Part shown: positions 1 through 8,229 of the stretch, piece by piece
Layout: every line of letters begins with the position of its first letter
Position numbering within the stretch: the stretch's first letter is position 1
Source of the DNA: Bacillota bacterium
GTDB lineage: Bacteria > Bacillota > Clostridia > Lachnospirales > Anaerotignaceae
Assembly: GCA_021768705.1 (NCBI GenBank)
Contig: JAETUG010000013.1
Span: 1-58,841, forward strand
Length of the DNA: 58,841 nt
Direction of reading: 5' to 3'
Notes under the pieces: generated by a model
Told to the model about the DNA's origin: nothing
What the model saw: the letters and a program-made list of their open reading frames with translations, nothing else
The model's database searches: none
Translations under genes and position numbers: made by a program

Positions 1-22
1 TTGGAAAGGCATGGTAAAATAT

Positions 23-72
23 GAGCCATAGGCAAGTTTGCCTGTGGCTCGCTAAAAAATGAAATTTTTTTT
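23..72 (+). terminator. Intrinsic terminator of an upstream gene
   Basis: Arms GAGCCATAGGCA (23-34) and TGCCTGTGGCTC (39-50) pair with a single wobble. Eight T residues follow at 65-72. It probably ends a transcript that starts before the window. Confidence 0.6.
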
Positions 73-81
73 ATTCCTTAC

Positions 82-459
82 TTGACACAAGCAGACCTGC
101 TGCTGATCCACCAGCCCTTTGGCGATTATTATGGAACCTATCGTGCTATGGAGGAATTTTATGAAGCAGGGAAAATTCGTGCCATCGGCGTATCTAATTT
201 TGGTCTGGATCGTTATCTGGATCTGCAGCATTTTGCACGGATCAAGCCTGCTGTCAATCAGATCGAGACCCATGTGTTCCAGCAGCAGAAAGCAGCCAGA
301 GAATATTTGAAAAAGTATAATTGTCAGATCGAATCTTGGGGCCCCTTTGCGGAAGGCCGTAAGGATATGGCTGCCATTGCAGCCTTGGACGGCGGAGAAA
401 GCCTGTTCTTCTCTCACTATGATCCTCAGACTGTTGAATGGTTTCTGTCTATCGTATAA
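82..459 (+). pseudogene. Aldo/keto reductase remnant (5'-truncated and internally deleted)
   Basis: The readable frame carries aldo/keto reductase landmarks: LIHQPFG near the start, then KIRAIGVSNF, NQIETHVFQQ and SWGPFAEG, and finally the family's C-terminal tail (AAIAALDGGESLFFSHYDP). The first hundred or so residues of the TIM barrel, which hold the catalytic Asp, Tyr and Lys, are missing. A further 70-80 residues that normally lie between GPFAEG and the tail are also absent, so the frame jumps in phase across a deletion. The only start is a TTG with no good ribosome-binding site, just after a terminator. A complete family member lies at 16187-17017. It is very unlikely to encode an active enzyme. 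Confidence 0.8.
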
Positions 460-473
460 AAAATGACAAAAAA

Positions 474-506
474 AGTCCCTACTGGAATAGTAGGGATTTC
501 TTTTTA
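474..506. terminator. Bidirectional terminator
   Basis: TCCCTACT (476-483) and AGTAGGGA (489-496) form an 8-bp stem with a 5-nt loop. An A tract precedes it and a T-rich tract follows, so it can serve both the remnant upstream and the minus-strand aldolase gene that ends at 504. Confidence 0.8.
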
Positions 507-1283
507 GAGTTTTGAGCGAATTTCTGTTAAATTTGCCTGATAAGCGGCTGTCAGCACTGCTGCGTCCAACCCATAGGCCACCGCATCATAGCCCTGACGG
601 AACCGTTCTGTCACTGCAGAGGTATTGCCGGCGAAGATCATGCAGAATTTTCCTGCATCCCTGCAGGCTTTCTGTACCCGTTCCAGGGCCGCAATGAAAT
701 CGGGATGTTCAAACTGTCCGGGGATGCCCATGGAGATGGAAAGGTCGAAGGGGCCGATAAAGATACCGTCTACGCCTTCCAGAGCAACGATCTCTTCGAT
801 CTGCTCCAAGGCGCCGACAGTTTCACACTGGGGGATGACCAATGTCTGTTCATTCCAGTATGCCATCTGCTGGGGGACGGACTGCTGTGCCATTTCATCA
901 AAGCCCCAGCCATCCTTGCGGGAGGGGCAAAAGCCTCTCTTGCCTAGGGGGAAATATTTGGCGTATTCCACGATCTGACGCACCTGTTCTACCGTATGTA
1001 CATCGGGAACGATCAACCCCTGCACACCCACATCCAACAGCTTTAAAACGGCGGGACGGCTCACCTCACGCACACGGGCGATGGCGGTCAGACCGACAGT
1101 TTCCGCTGCTCGGGCAAAATCACGGCTGCTTTCGGCTTCAAAGGGACCGTGTTCGTTATCCAAAATGACGAAATCCAAACCGGTTCTGCCGAGGGCTTCT
1201 ATCACGCTGGGGCTACCCAGTTCAAAAAAGGTGCCGATTGGCTTTGCGTTTGTTTTTAATTTTTCTGCCAATTTATTTTTCAA
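504..1283 (-). CDS. HpcH/HpaI family class II aldolase
   Basis: A 259-residue protein of the HpcH/HpaI (2-keto-3-deoxy acid) aldolase family, metal-dependent enzymes that cleave 4-hydroxy-2-oxo acids to pyruvate plus an aldehyde. The expected active-site pattern is present: His45 in DNEHGPFE, Arg70 in AIARV, metal ligands Glu154 (PQCETVGALE) and Asp180 (FIGPFDLSISMG). Length is normal. The start is TTG, chosen because AAGGAG sits 8 nt upstream. The XRE regulator gene directly upstream ends 15 nt before, with its stop next to this ribosome-binding site, so the two form an operon. The substrate cannot be told; rhamnonate-type and hydroxy-oxovalerate-type aldolases look alike. Confidence 0.88.
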   Translation of the reverse strand: MKNKLAEKLKTNAKPIGTFFELGSPSVIEALGRTGLDFVILDNEHGPFEAESSRDFARAAETVGLTAIARVREVSRPAVLKLLDVGVQGLIVPDVHTVEQVRQIVEYAKYFPLGKRGFCPSRKDGWGFDEMAQQSVPQQMAYWNEQTLVIPQCETVGALEQIEEIVALEGVDGIFIGPFDLSISMGIPGQFEHPDFIAALERVQKACRDAGKFCMIFAGNTSAVTERFRQGYDAVAYGLDAAVLTAAYQANLTEIRSKL

Positions 1284-1298
1284 CGTAAGTCACTCCTT

Positions 1299-1520
1299 TT
1301 ATTTTTTACGGGGATACGGTTTTTTTTCATCGGTCAGCCCTGCCAGATAATCCATACTGGTATCTAGCGAGAGAGCGATTTTTTTCAGCTGTTCAAAGGT
1401 GTAATATCGTTTTCCGTTCTCCAGCTTGGAATAATCGCTTTGGTCGATGCCGGTGAGCATCTGCATTTTGATTTGGGTGTATCCTTTTTCCTTCCGCAGT
1501 TCCTTTAACCTGTTCATCAT
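1299..1520 (-). CDS. XRE-family transcriptional regulator
   Basis: A 73-residue single-domain helix-turn-helix protein (LKELRKEKGYTQIKMQMLTG, then YSKLENGKRYY as recognition segment) of the Cro/C1 type, followed by a short helical tail containing SMDYLAGL, a common ending in this family. I place the start at the ATG-ATG preceded by AGGAG; a longer frame extends 23 residues upstream but has no ribosome-binding site. It is co-transcribed with the HpcH aldolase and is a plausible regulator of that gene and of itself. No operator was identified. Confidence 0.85.
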   Translation of the reverse strand: MMNRLKELRKEKGYTQIKMQMLTGIDQSDYSKLENGKRYYTFEQLKKIALSLDTSMDYLAGLTDEKKPYPRKK

Positions 1521-1725
1521 GTCATCACTCCTAAGGATATTATGGCAAATTGACCTATTATGGCTAGGGTGTAATTGACCTAAAATCAAAACGCAGGTGA
1601 AATGGATCGGTTTACAGAAATTTTGAAGGAAACTTAAAAAATTTTTTTTAAATAGTGATTTTTTTGATTTTTGTGGTATGATGATAAGGAAAGAAGCTAA
1701 GTTTAAAAATAAGGAGGAATTTCAT

Positions 1726-1926
1726 ATGAAAGCAACAAAAGATATGACAATCGGCGAACTGCTGATGATGGACAGAGGCGCAGGCGCAATCCTGATGCAG
1801 AATGGTATGCACTGTGTAGGCTGCCCTTCCGCTGCAGGCGAAACACTGGAAGAGGCATCCATGGTTCATGGTATGGACTGCGATAAGCTGGTGAAGGAAC
1901 TGAACGCTTATCTGGAAAACAAATAA
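1726..1926 (+). CDS. DUF1858 (hybrid-cluster-associated redox disulfide) protein
   Basis: A 66-residue protein matching the DUF1858 / hybrid cluster protein-associated redox disulfide family: an N-terminal MTIGELL element and the CVGC motif followed by PSAAGETLEEA. The two cysteines are predicted to form a redox-active disulfide. The start is the ATG after AAGGAGG at 1711-1717; a longer frame from 1678 lacks a site. It is followed within 80 nt by a flavodoxin-type reductase that also carries cysteines, suggesting a small redox unit. The physiological partner is unknown. Confidence 0.85.
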   Translation: MKATKDMTIGELLMMDRGAGAILMQNGMHCVGCPSAAGETLEEASMVHGMDCDKLVKELNAYLENK

Positions 1927-2001
1927 TAAGGATGAAACATTGGCGGTGCCCCACAGACACCGCCCTTTTCATAGGAAAAAGAAGAAATAGGGGGAGAAAA
2001 A

Positions 2002-2622
2002 ATGAAGGTACTTCTCATCAACGGCAGCCCCAACGGTCATGGCTGTACATACACCGCCCTGAAGGAGATCGAAAGAACCCTGCGGGCAGAAGGCATCGAA
2101 ACGGAAATGTTCTATTTGGGCAATAAGCCCATCGGCGGCTGTTTGGGCTGTGGCTATTGCAAGAAAAACGGCAAATGTGTGCAGGAGGATGTGGTAAATA
2201 AAATTTTACCAAAGGCACTGGAAGCAGACGGCATCATCCTTGGCGCACCTGTGCATTATGCGTCTGCGGCGGGGCAGGCTTCCTCTGCTTTCGACCGACT
2301 GTTTGTGATGTCCAACGGTGGCTTTGCCAATAAGCTGGGGGCCGCTGTGGTTTCCTGCCGCAGAGGCGGTGCATCCGCAACCTTCGATCAGCTGAATAAA
2401 TACTTTACCATCAGCAATATGCCCATCGTTTCCGGCAACTACTGGAATCAGGTCCATGGCAATACGCCGGAGGAAGTGAAGCAGGATTTGGAAGGGATGC
2501 AGAATATGCGTGCCATCGGCAGAAATATGGCATGGCTTTTGAAATGTATCGAAGCGGGGAAAAACGCCGGTGTGGCTCTGCCGGAACAGGAAGAGAAAAT
2601 CAAAACCAATTTTATCAGATAA
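2002..2622 (+). CDS. NAD(P)H-dependent flavodoxin-family oxidoreductase
   Basis: A 206-residue flavodoxin-fold protein. The N-terminus MKVLLINGSPNGHGCTYTAL is the FMN phosphate-binding loop of the NADPH-dependent FMN reductase/WrbA-like group. The segment GCLGCGYCKKNGKC (about residues 49-62) holds four cysteines as in iron-sulfur flavoproteins and could bind an Fe-S cluster or form disulfides. GAPVHYASAAGQASSAFDRL is the second flavin-contact loop. A GGGGAG site precedes the ATG. It probably transfers electrons from NAD(P)H to a small acceptor; the substrate is unknown. It follows the DUF1858 redox gene. Confidence 0.85.
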   Translation: MKVLLINGSPNGHGCTYTALKEIERTLRAEGIETEMFYLGNKPIGGCLGCGYCKKNGKCVQEDVVNKILPKALEADGIILGAPVHYASAAGQASSAFDRLFVMSNGGFANKLGAAVVSCRRGGASATFDQLNKYFTISNMPIVSGNYWNQVHGNTPEEVKQDLEGMQNMRAIGRNMAWLLKCIEAGKNAGVALPEQEEKIKTNFIR

Positions 2623-2636
2623 GAAATTTGGAATAG

Positions 2637-2667
2637 GGACATCTCTAACGAGGTGTCCTTTTCCTTT
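2637..2667 (+). terminator. Intrinsic terminator after the flavodoxin reductase
   Basis: GGACATCT (2637-2644) pairs with AGGTGTCC (2651-2658) around a 6-nt loop, followed by TTTTCCTTT. Confidence 0.85.
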
Positions 2668-2727
2668 ATATAGAAAAAGCAGCCAATCCCATCAGATTAA
2701 CTGCTTTATATAGAACAACGATATAGT

Positions 2728-3046
2728 TTATCCCTTCAGATTGTTTAGAGCATCCGGGCTATTTGAGAAGATCATACTGACCTTTTCGCATCTTTCAAGC
2801 TCCGCACAGCTGCCGCAGGTCGGCATGGCTTTTTCCAATGCACATTGCCGTACCTTGCAAAGATGCTGGCAGAATACCGTTTTTTTTGCCATCCATGCGG
2901 CATCCGTCGCAGTTGATATGTTCCGGCAGAATGGGGGCGTTGTTTTTTGCGGTCTTTTCCCGCAATGCGTTGTCATCATAGATCGTCGCAAGATATGCGT
3001 CGCATTTTTCGCAATCCAGCCCGCAGTATCCGATCATATTCTTCAT
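2728..3046 (-). pseudogene. DUF3795 Cys-rich protein, frameshifted at a homopolymer
   Basis: The 5' frame starts well (GGAGG, then ATG at 3046) and reads MKNMIGYCGLDCEKCDAYLA, the DUF3795 signature with CxxxCxxC, up to INCDGCRMDGKK. The reading then has to shift: the rest of the family (TVFCQHLCKVRQCALEK, GSCAELERCEKV) lies in another frame down to 2728. The switch point is a run of eight T at 2880-2887 (eight A in the coding strand); seven would restore a single frame of about 105 residues. It may be a true pseudogene, a phase-variable gene or a sequencing error. The Cys pattern suggests metal binding; the function of the family is unknown. Confidence 0.8.
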
Positions 3047-3114
3047 CGGCAGACACCTCCTAAAAAATTTGATTGCGTGCTTTCTTCCAATGGGTTTTGT
3101 GCCGCTGGGGTTTA

Positions 3115-5034
3115 TCAACCTTCATGTAGCCCTTCCCATTCTTCATACAACCCCTCCAGCTTTTCCTCCAGCTTGGTCTTTTCGGCAAAGATTTCGTTGG
3201 CTTTGCTGTAATCGGTGCCGCAGGCCGCCATGTCCTCGTCGGCTTTGGCAATGGCAGCTTCCGTTTCCTCGATCTCCTTTTCCAGCTTGGCGATCTTGTT
3301 TGCCAGCTTTCGTTCCGCCGCCTGCTGCTCCTTTTGCTTCAGCCAGTCGTTTTTTGTATCGCTGATGGACTGGACAGGAGTGGTTTTCTGGGGATTCTGC
3401 AGAGCTTTTTCCCCTTCGTTGCGGGCCCGCTCTGCCTTCTTTTCCAAATAATAATCATAATTGCCGTTGTATAGGATGACACCATCGGGGGTCAGTTCTA
3501 GAATTTTTTCTGCCGTTTTGTTGATGAAATAACGGTCATGGGAAATATAGACGACCGTACCTTCATAGCGGTTCAAGGCACTTTCCAAAACCTCCTTGGA
3601 GAACATATCCAGATGGTTAGTAGGTTCGTCCAGCATCAGCAGATTTGCCTTGGAAAGCATGATCTTTGCCAGAGAAACACGCCCCTTTTCTCCGCCGGAA
3701 AGGGCAGAGATGGGCTTGAATACATCATCTCCCGTGAAAACAAAGGCTGCCAGCATATTGCGGATCTGTCCTTGGGTCAGAGTGGGGTATGTGTCGGCGA
3801 TTTCTTCAAAAATCGTCTTGGTTTCGTCTAATTTTGCCTGTTCCTGATCATAATACCCAACGAATACATTGGTACCGAAGCGGATAAGGCCGCTGTCGGA
3901 GGAGACTTCCTTCAGGAGCATCCGAAACAGGGTAGATTTGCCAACGCCATTGGGACCGATGATGGCAACCTTATCGCTTCTTTTTACATCGAAGGAGACA
4001 TTCTGGAAAACCTTTTGCCCGCCATAGGATTTAGATAAATTTTCCGCATGAAGCACATCGTTGCCGCTGGTGAGGAAGGGGGTCAGGGTCAGGCGCATCT
4101 GATCGGGCAGGGCATCGGGTCTGTCGATGCGTTCCATTTTATCCAGGGCCTTTTCTCGGCTTTCCGCCCGTTTGATGGATTTTTCCCGATTGAAGGAGCG
4201 GAGGGTGCGGATGACATCCTCCTGATGCTTGATCTCCTTTTGCTGCACATCGTAGGCCTTCTGCTGGATTTCCCGATTGATTTCTTTCTGCTGCCAGTAG
4301 AAGGAGTAGTTTCCATTATAGATAGTGGATTTTTTATTTTCGATTTCGATGACCTTTGTCACAATACGATCTAAGAAATATCGGTCATGGGAGATGATCA
4401 GGACAGAACCGGGGTATGTCCGCAGGAAATCCTCCAACCATTCGATGGAGGCGATGTCCAAGTGGTTGGTAGGCTCGTCCAAAAGCAGCACATCAGGCTT
4501 GGAGAGCAGTAGCTTCGCCAGATGGACACGGGTCTTTTGTCCGCCGGAAAGCTGGTTCATGGGACGGTTGAAGTCGTTGTCTGCGAAGCCAAGGCCTTTC
4601 AGCACGCCTTTTAAGCGGCTTTGATAGCTGTAGCCGTCATTTTGTTCAAAATAATGCTGTAGAGCGGCGTATTCCTCCATCTTGTCTGCCAAGGCTTGTC
4701 CGCTCAAGCCCCCCATTTCGTTTTCTAATTCACGAAGATTTGCTTCAGTCTGAATGATTTTTTCAAAAACCGATAGCATTTCTTCATAGATCGTGCGGTT
4801 GCTTTCTATCTGTATGTTCTGGGCGAGATAGCCTAAAGATGCATCTTTTTTGAGATAAAATTCACCGCCGTCGGCAGAAATTTCTCCGGTCAGCACCTTG
4901 AAAAGGGTGGTTTTGCCGGCGCCGTTTACCCCGACAATGGCGGCTTTTTCCCGTTCTTCGATGTGAAAGGTGATTTTTTCCAGGATCACATCGATGCCGT
5001 ATGCTTTTTGTAATTGTCTGCATGCAAGTATCAT
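3115..5034 (-). CDS. ABC-F family ATP-binding protein
   Basis: A 639-residue soluble protein with two ABC ATPase domains in tandem and no membrane segments, typical of the ABC-F group that acts on ribosomes (translation factor or antibiotic protection type). Domain 1: Walker A GVNGAGKT at about 35-42, signature LSGGQ at 162, Walker B DEPTNHLD at 186. Domain 2: GPNGVGKST at about 360-368, then LSGGEKGRV and DEPTNHLD. The linker between them is charged and helical, and the C-terminus (DWLKQKEQQAAERKL onward) is the coiled-coil extension of the YdiF/Uup branch. GGAGG precedes the ATG. It is a single-gene unit, divergent from rex. Its role cannot be separated between housekeeping and resistance. 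Confidence 0.92.
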   Translation of the reverse strand: MILACRQLQKAYGIDVILEKITFHIEEREKAAIVGVNGAGKTTLFKVLTGEISADGGEFYLKKDASLGYLAQNIQIESNRTIYEEMLSVFEKIIQTEANLRELENEMGGLSGQALADKMEEYAALQHYFEQNDGYSYQSRLKGVLKGLGFADNDFNRPMNQLSGGQKTRVHLAKLLLSKPDVLLLDEPTNHLDIASIEWLEDFLRTYPGSVLIISHDRYFLDRIVTKVIEIENKKSTIYNGNYSFYWQQKEINREIQQKAYDVQQKEIKHQEDVIRTLRSFNREKSIKRAESREKALDKMERIDRPDALPDQMRLTLTPFLTSGNDVLHAENLSKSYGGQKVFQNVSFDVKRSDKVAIIGPNGVGKSTLFRMLLKEVSSDSGLIRFGTNVFVGYYDQEQAKLDETKTIFEEIADTYPTLTQGQIRNMLAAFVFTGDDVFKPISALSGGEKGRVSLAKIMLSKANLLMLDEPTNHLDMFSKEVLESALNRYEGTVVYISHDRYFINKTAEKILELTPDGVILYNGNYDYYLEKKAERARNEGEKALQNPQKTTPVQSISDTKNDWLKQKEQQAAERKLANKIAKLEKEIEETEAAIAKADEDMAACGTDYSKANEIFAEKTKLEEKLEGLYEEWEGLHEG

Positions 5035-5103
5035 TTATACAACCTCCGTTTGCAGTGCATTGTCTGCTCTTATGATAACAGAAAATCCGGTGGATTAAAA
5101 GAG

Positions 5104-5139
5104 TTATTGTTGACAATAAAATAACAGGAGTGTTATACT
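5104..5139 (+). promoter_or_regulatory. rex promoter with overlapping palindrome
   Basis: TTGACA (5110-5115), 18-bp spacer, TATACT (5134-5139). A perfect palindrome TTATTGT-TG-ACAATAA (5104-5119) overlaps the -35 box. It only partly resembles the published Rex operator (TTGTTAA-N4-TTAACAA), so self-regulation by Rex is possible but unproven; it could equally act on the divergent ABC-F gene. Confidence 0.6.
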
Positions 5140-5216
5140 AAATTTATCTTAAAATGAAAGAAAATGGCAATATTGTTTTCTTTTATTTTACTCTAAAATG
5201 AGAGGATCTGGAATTT

Positions 5217-5927
5217 ATGGACAGCGAAAAAAAGATCTCCCCGGCAGTCATCAACAGATTACCCAGATACTATCGCTATTTGGGCGACTTGCTGGAAAGT
5301 GATATCACCCGTATTTCTTCAAAAGAGCTCAGTGCAAAAATGAACATCACCGCTTCCCAGATCCGCCAGGATCTCAACAATTTCGGCGGTTTTGGTCAGC
5401 AGGGCTATGGGTATAATGTGGAATATCTCTACAATGAAATCAAAAAGATCTTAGGTTTGGATAGATTGTACAATATGATCGTCGTAGGCGGCGGCAATAT
5501 CGGGCAGGCTTTGGTGAACTACACCAATTTTGAGAAGCGTGGGTTTGTCATCAAGGCTGTATTCGATATCAATCCCCGTCTGATTGGGATGACCATCCGT
5601 GGCGTGGAAGTGTACGATGTCGACCAGATGGAAGCGTATGTGAAAAACAATCCCGTGGATGTTGCCATCCTGACCCTTCCCCGTTCGCAGGCGGTGAAGG
5701 TAGCCAATGATTTGGCAAAATGGGGTGTGAAGGGCATGTGGAATTTCAGCCATGTGGATCTGCAGGTTCCCGAGGATGTCCTGGTGGAAAATGTTCACCT
5801 GACAGACAGCCTGATGACATTGCTCTACAAGATCAACGAAATGTACTACAGCGGCGAGGATATGCATGAACATCATCTAAAAGATGGTCTGCCGATGAAG
5901 CCCTTGAAAGAAAACGAGGAAGAATAA
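5217..5927 (+). CDS. rex: Redox-sensing transcriptional repressor Rex
   Basis: A 236-residue Rex protein, which represses fermentation and NADH-reoxidation genes and leaves DNA when NADH rises. The N-terminal winged helix (ISPAVINRLPRYYRYLGDL, then SSKELSAKMNITASQIRQDL) is followed by the Rossmann fold with NAD loop VVGGGNIGQAL at about residues 83-93. The C-terminal tail is acidic. Length is slightly above the usual 210-220 because of the tail. The start is the ATG after AGAGGAT. It is monocistronic between its promoter and terminator, a usual setting in Clostridia. Confidence 0.96.
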   Translation: MDSEKKISPAVINRLPRYYRYLGDLLESDITRISSKELSAKMNITASQIRQDLNNFGGFGQQGYGYNVEYLYNEIKKILGLDRLYNMIVVGGGNIGQALVNYTNFEKRGFVIKAVFDINPRLIGMTIRGVEVYDVDQMEAYVKNNPVDVAILTLPRSQAVKVANDLAKWGVKGMWNFSHVDLQVPEDVLVENVHLTDSLMTLLYKINEMYYSGEDMHEHHLKDGLPMKPLKENEEE

Positions 5928-5933
5928 GAAAAA

Positions 5934-5959
5934 GCCACTTTTTATAAAGTGGCATTTTT
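5934..5959 (+). terminator. rex terminator
   Basis: GCCACTTT (5934-5941) pairs with AAAGTGGC (5946-5953), followed by ATTTTTC. Confidence 0.85.
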
Positions 5960-5978
5960 CATGTATCAGGAGGAACTC

Positions 5979-6569
5979 ATGTTCAATTGGTTTGCATTTT
6001 TTTCTTATATCATCGTCTCCTGCATTACACCGGGTCCCAATAACCTGATGTGTATGGCCAACGGCACCAAATTCGGCTTCCGAAAAAGCCTGAAATTTTG
6101 CTTTGGCGTGACGACGGGCTTTGTGCTGATTCTGCTTTGTGCCATTGCCTGTAATTTTTTCATCTATTCCTATATTCCCGTGATCCTGCAGGTGATGACG
6201 CCCATCGGTGCGTTATACATCCTCTGGCTGGCGTGGGCCATCTGGCGGGATAAACCTAAGGAAAAAAAGGAAAGCAAGCTCCGGCTGGATACCACGGCTT
6301 TTCATGTGGGGATCATCCTGCAGTTCGTCAATCCAAAGGGGCTTTTGTATGGTATGACCTTGATCACCAACTTTGTTTTCCCCTATGACCATTCCTTTGG
6401 TATGTTTGCCCTGACGCTGGTCGTCAACTGGTTTGTGGTGCTGTTTTCCAATATCTGTTGGCTGTTGTTCGGCTCCATTTTCCAGAAATTCTTTGAGGAA
6501 TACAAGAAGATCCTGAATGCAGTGATGGCACTGCTTCTGGTCTATTGTGCCCTCTCTTTGTTCCATTGA
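5979..6569 (+). CDS. LysE family amino acid exporter
   Basis: A 196-residue, six-helix membrane protein of the LysE/RhtB exporter family, which expels amino acids using the proton gradient. The family signature ITPGPNNLMCMANGTKFG falls at about residues 16-33 in the first helix region; QFVNPKGLLYG is the second conserved block. The start is the ATG preceded by AGGAGG at 5969-5974; a longer frame beginning inside the rex terminator is rejected. The substrate cannot be predicted. It is monocistronic. Confidence 0.9.
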   Translation: MFNWFAFFSYIIVSCITPGPNNLMCMANGTKFGFRKSLKFCFGVTTGFVLILLCAIACNFFIYSYIPVILQVMTPIGALYILWLAWAIWRDKPKEKKESKLRLDTTAFHVGIILQFVNPKGLLYGMTLITNFVFPYDHSFGMFALTLVVNWFVVLFSNICWLLFGSIFQKFFEEYKKILNAVMALLLVYCALSLFH

Positions 6570-6585
6570 TAATATCAAATATCAT

Positions 6586-6627
6586 AAAAGAGTATCCACT
6601 GTAGTTTGGAGACTCTTTTCTCTTTTG
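6586..6627 (+). terminator. lysE-type gene terminator
   Basis: AAAAGAGT (6586-6593) pairs with ACTCTTTT (6612-6619), with a second short CCA/TGG stem inside; a T-rich stretch follows. Confidence 0.7.
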
Positions 6628-6693
6628 AGATTTGGGTCGCTTTTCCAAAAGGACAGGACTGTACGAAAGAGAAGAAAAGAAAGGAGAAAAAAC

Positions 6694-8052
6694 ATGGAAG
6701 CAGTCAAAATGGAGGAGAAATCCTATTATTTTTCCAATCACGATTTGAAGCGTCTGATCGTACCGATGATTATTGAACAGTTTTTGGCTGTTCTGGTAGG
6801 TATGTCCGACTCTATTATGGTAGCTACCGTAGGGGAACACGCCGTTTCCGGCGTTTCTTTGGTGGATACTATTTTTATCCTGCTGATCTATCTGTTTGCG
6901 GCACTGGCAACCGGCGGTTCCGTAATTGCGGGGCAGTATATTGGGCAGAATAATCGGGAGAAGGCCAATAAGGCTGTCAATCAGCTGATTTTGTTTACGG
7001 CAGTGGCTTCTGTCATCGTAATGGTGGGAATCTATCTGACACGCAATCTGATCTTACATAATGTGTTTGGGAAAATTGAAGCCAATGTTATGGAGGCGGC
7101 AAAAACCTATCTTCTGATCGTTACGGCCTCCATTCCCTTTATCGCCCTGTATAATGCCGGTGCGGCAGTTTTCCGCACCCAGGGGAATGCTAAGGTGCCT
7201 ATGTATCTTTCTATTATTATGAATAGTATCAATGTTTGCGGGAATGCGATTTTGATTTTCGTATTTCATATGGGAGTTGCCGGTGCGGCAATAGCCACGT
7301 TGGCCTCCCGTATGTTTGCAGGCATCGGTATTACGCTGCTGCTGCGGAGCCCTTCTCTGCATCTGCATCTGGAAAAGCCCTTTTCCTTCCGTCTGGATGT
7401 GGAAATGCTGAAAAAAATTGCCTATATCGGCGTGCCCAATGGGCTGGAAAATGGGATGTTCCAGTTGGGGAAGGTTATGGTGCTGAGCATGATCGCTACC
7501 TTTGGTACGGCTTCTATCGCCGCCAACGCCGTTTCCAATATTTTGGCGACTTTTCAGGTTTTGCCCGGCATGAGCGTGGGTATGGCTGTCATTACCGTTT
7601 GCTCCCGCTGTGTGGGGGCGGGGGATTATGATATGGCAAGATATTATACCCGAAAGATCGTGAAACTGGTGCATGGGCTGATGATTGTGTTTACAGTGGC
7701 AATTCTGCTATCCCTGCCTGTGGTGATGTATCTGTATCATCTGTCTCCCGAAGCCATGGGCTATACGCGGAAGATTTTGTGGTATCATGGGATCGTGGCG
7801 ATCTTCATTTGGCCTGAGGCCTTCACATTGGCAAATACGCTCCGTGCTGCCAGTGATGTAAAATACTGTATGGTTTGGTCTATCGTTTCCATGTGGGTGT
7901 TCCGTATCGGGTTCAGCTATATCTTAGGTGTAAAGTTGGGCATGGGCGTGTTTGGCGTTTGGGTGGCAATGACCATCGACTGGGCAGTGCGTGCGGTGCT
8001 GTTTATCATTCGGTATAAAGGCCATCGCTGGGAAAATCGAAGTTTGGCGTAA
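6694..8052 (+). CDS. MATE family efflux transporter
   Basis: A 452-residue, twelve-helix transporter of the multidrug and toxic compound extrusion family (two six-helix bundles; start motif LIVPMIIEQFLAVLVGMSDSIMV, mid motif YNAGAAVFRTQGNAKVPM). MATE proteins export cationic drugs or metabolites using Na+ or H+. The start is ATG at 6694 with AAGGAG 9 nt upstream; the 49 residues upstream in the same frame overlap the preceding terminator and are rejected. It is monocistronic. The substrate is unknown. Confidence 0.92.
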   Translation: MEAVKMEEKSYYFSNHDLKRLIVPMIIEQFLAVLVGMSDSIMVATVGEHAVSGVSLVDTIFILLIYLFAALATGGSVIAGQYIGQNNREKANKAVNQLILFTAVASVIVMVGIYLTRNLILHNVFGKIEANVMEAAKTYLLIVTASIPFIALYNAGAAVFRTQGNAKVPMYLSIIMNSINVCGNAILIFVFHMGVAGAAIATLASRMFAGIGITLLLRSPSLHLHLEKPFSFRLDVEMLKKIAYIGVPNGLENGMFQLGKVMVLSMIATFGTASIAANAVSNILATFQVLPGMSVGMAVITVCSRCVGAGDYDMARYYTRKIVKLVHGLMIVFTVAILLSLPVVMYLYHLSPEAMGYTRKILWYHGIVAIFIWPEAFTLANTLRAASDVKYCMVWSIVSMWVFRIGFSYILGVKLGMGVFGVWVAMTIDWAVRAVLFIIRYKGHRWENRSLA

Positions 8053-8055
8053 CAT

Positions 8056-8104
8056 AAAAAAGGGCTTCTGCATGGCTAAACCTGCGAAGTACCCTTTTGT
8101 TTTT
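8056..8104. terminator. Bidirectional terminator (MATE gene / toxin mRNA)
   Basis: AAAAAGGG (8057-8064) with an inner TTC-GCA stem pairs with TGC-GAA and CCCTTTT (8091-8097). T tracts lie on both sides, so it can end the MATE transcript on the plus strand and the toxin mRNA on the minus strand. Confidence 0.75.
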
Positions 8105-8107
8105 CCC

Positions 8108-8136
8108 TTGCATAATAGGTGTAGCTGTGCTAATAT
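8108..8136 (+). promoter_or_regulatory. Promoter of the antisense RNA
   Basis: TTGCAT (8108-8113), 17-bp spacer, TAATAT (8131-8136). Predicted start near 8143. No open reading frame or ribosome-binding site follows. Confidence 0.7.
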
Positions 8137-8142
8137 AAAGAT

Positions 8143-8229
8143 GAGAAAAGGATTGCCGTTTTTTGCGAGGCGGTCAGTCCGATATTTTGGGAACAGACCG
8201 TCTAACACTTTGTTAGGCGGTCATTTTTT
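8143..8229 (+). ncRNA. Candidate type I antitoxin (antisense RNA)
   Basis: A transcript of about 87 nt would run from the promoter at 8108-8136 to a strong terminator: GACCGTCTAACA (8196-8207) paired with TGTTAGGCGGTC (8211-8222) and six T at 8224-8229. It is fully complementary to the part of the toxin mRNA just downstream of the toxin stop codon. This is the TxpA/RatA-like arrangement, in which the antisense RNA overlaps the 3' part of the toxin message. Its first 13 nt of conserved sequence are identical to the 5' region of the toxin mRNA (see the inverted repeat entry). Confidence 0.65.

Noticed and set aside
5949-5978. An earlier start for the LysE-type exporter
   Set aside because: The extra codons lie inside the rex terminator; AGGAGG supports the ATG at 5979.
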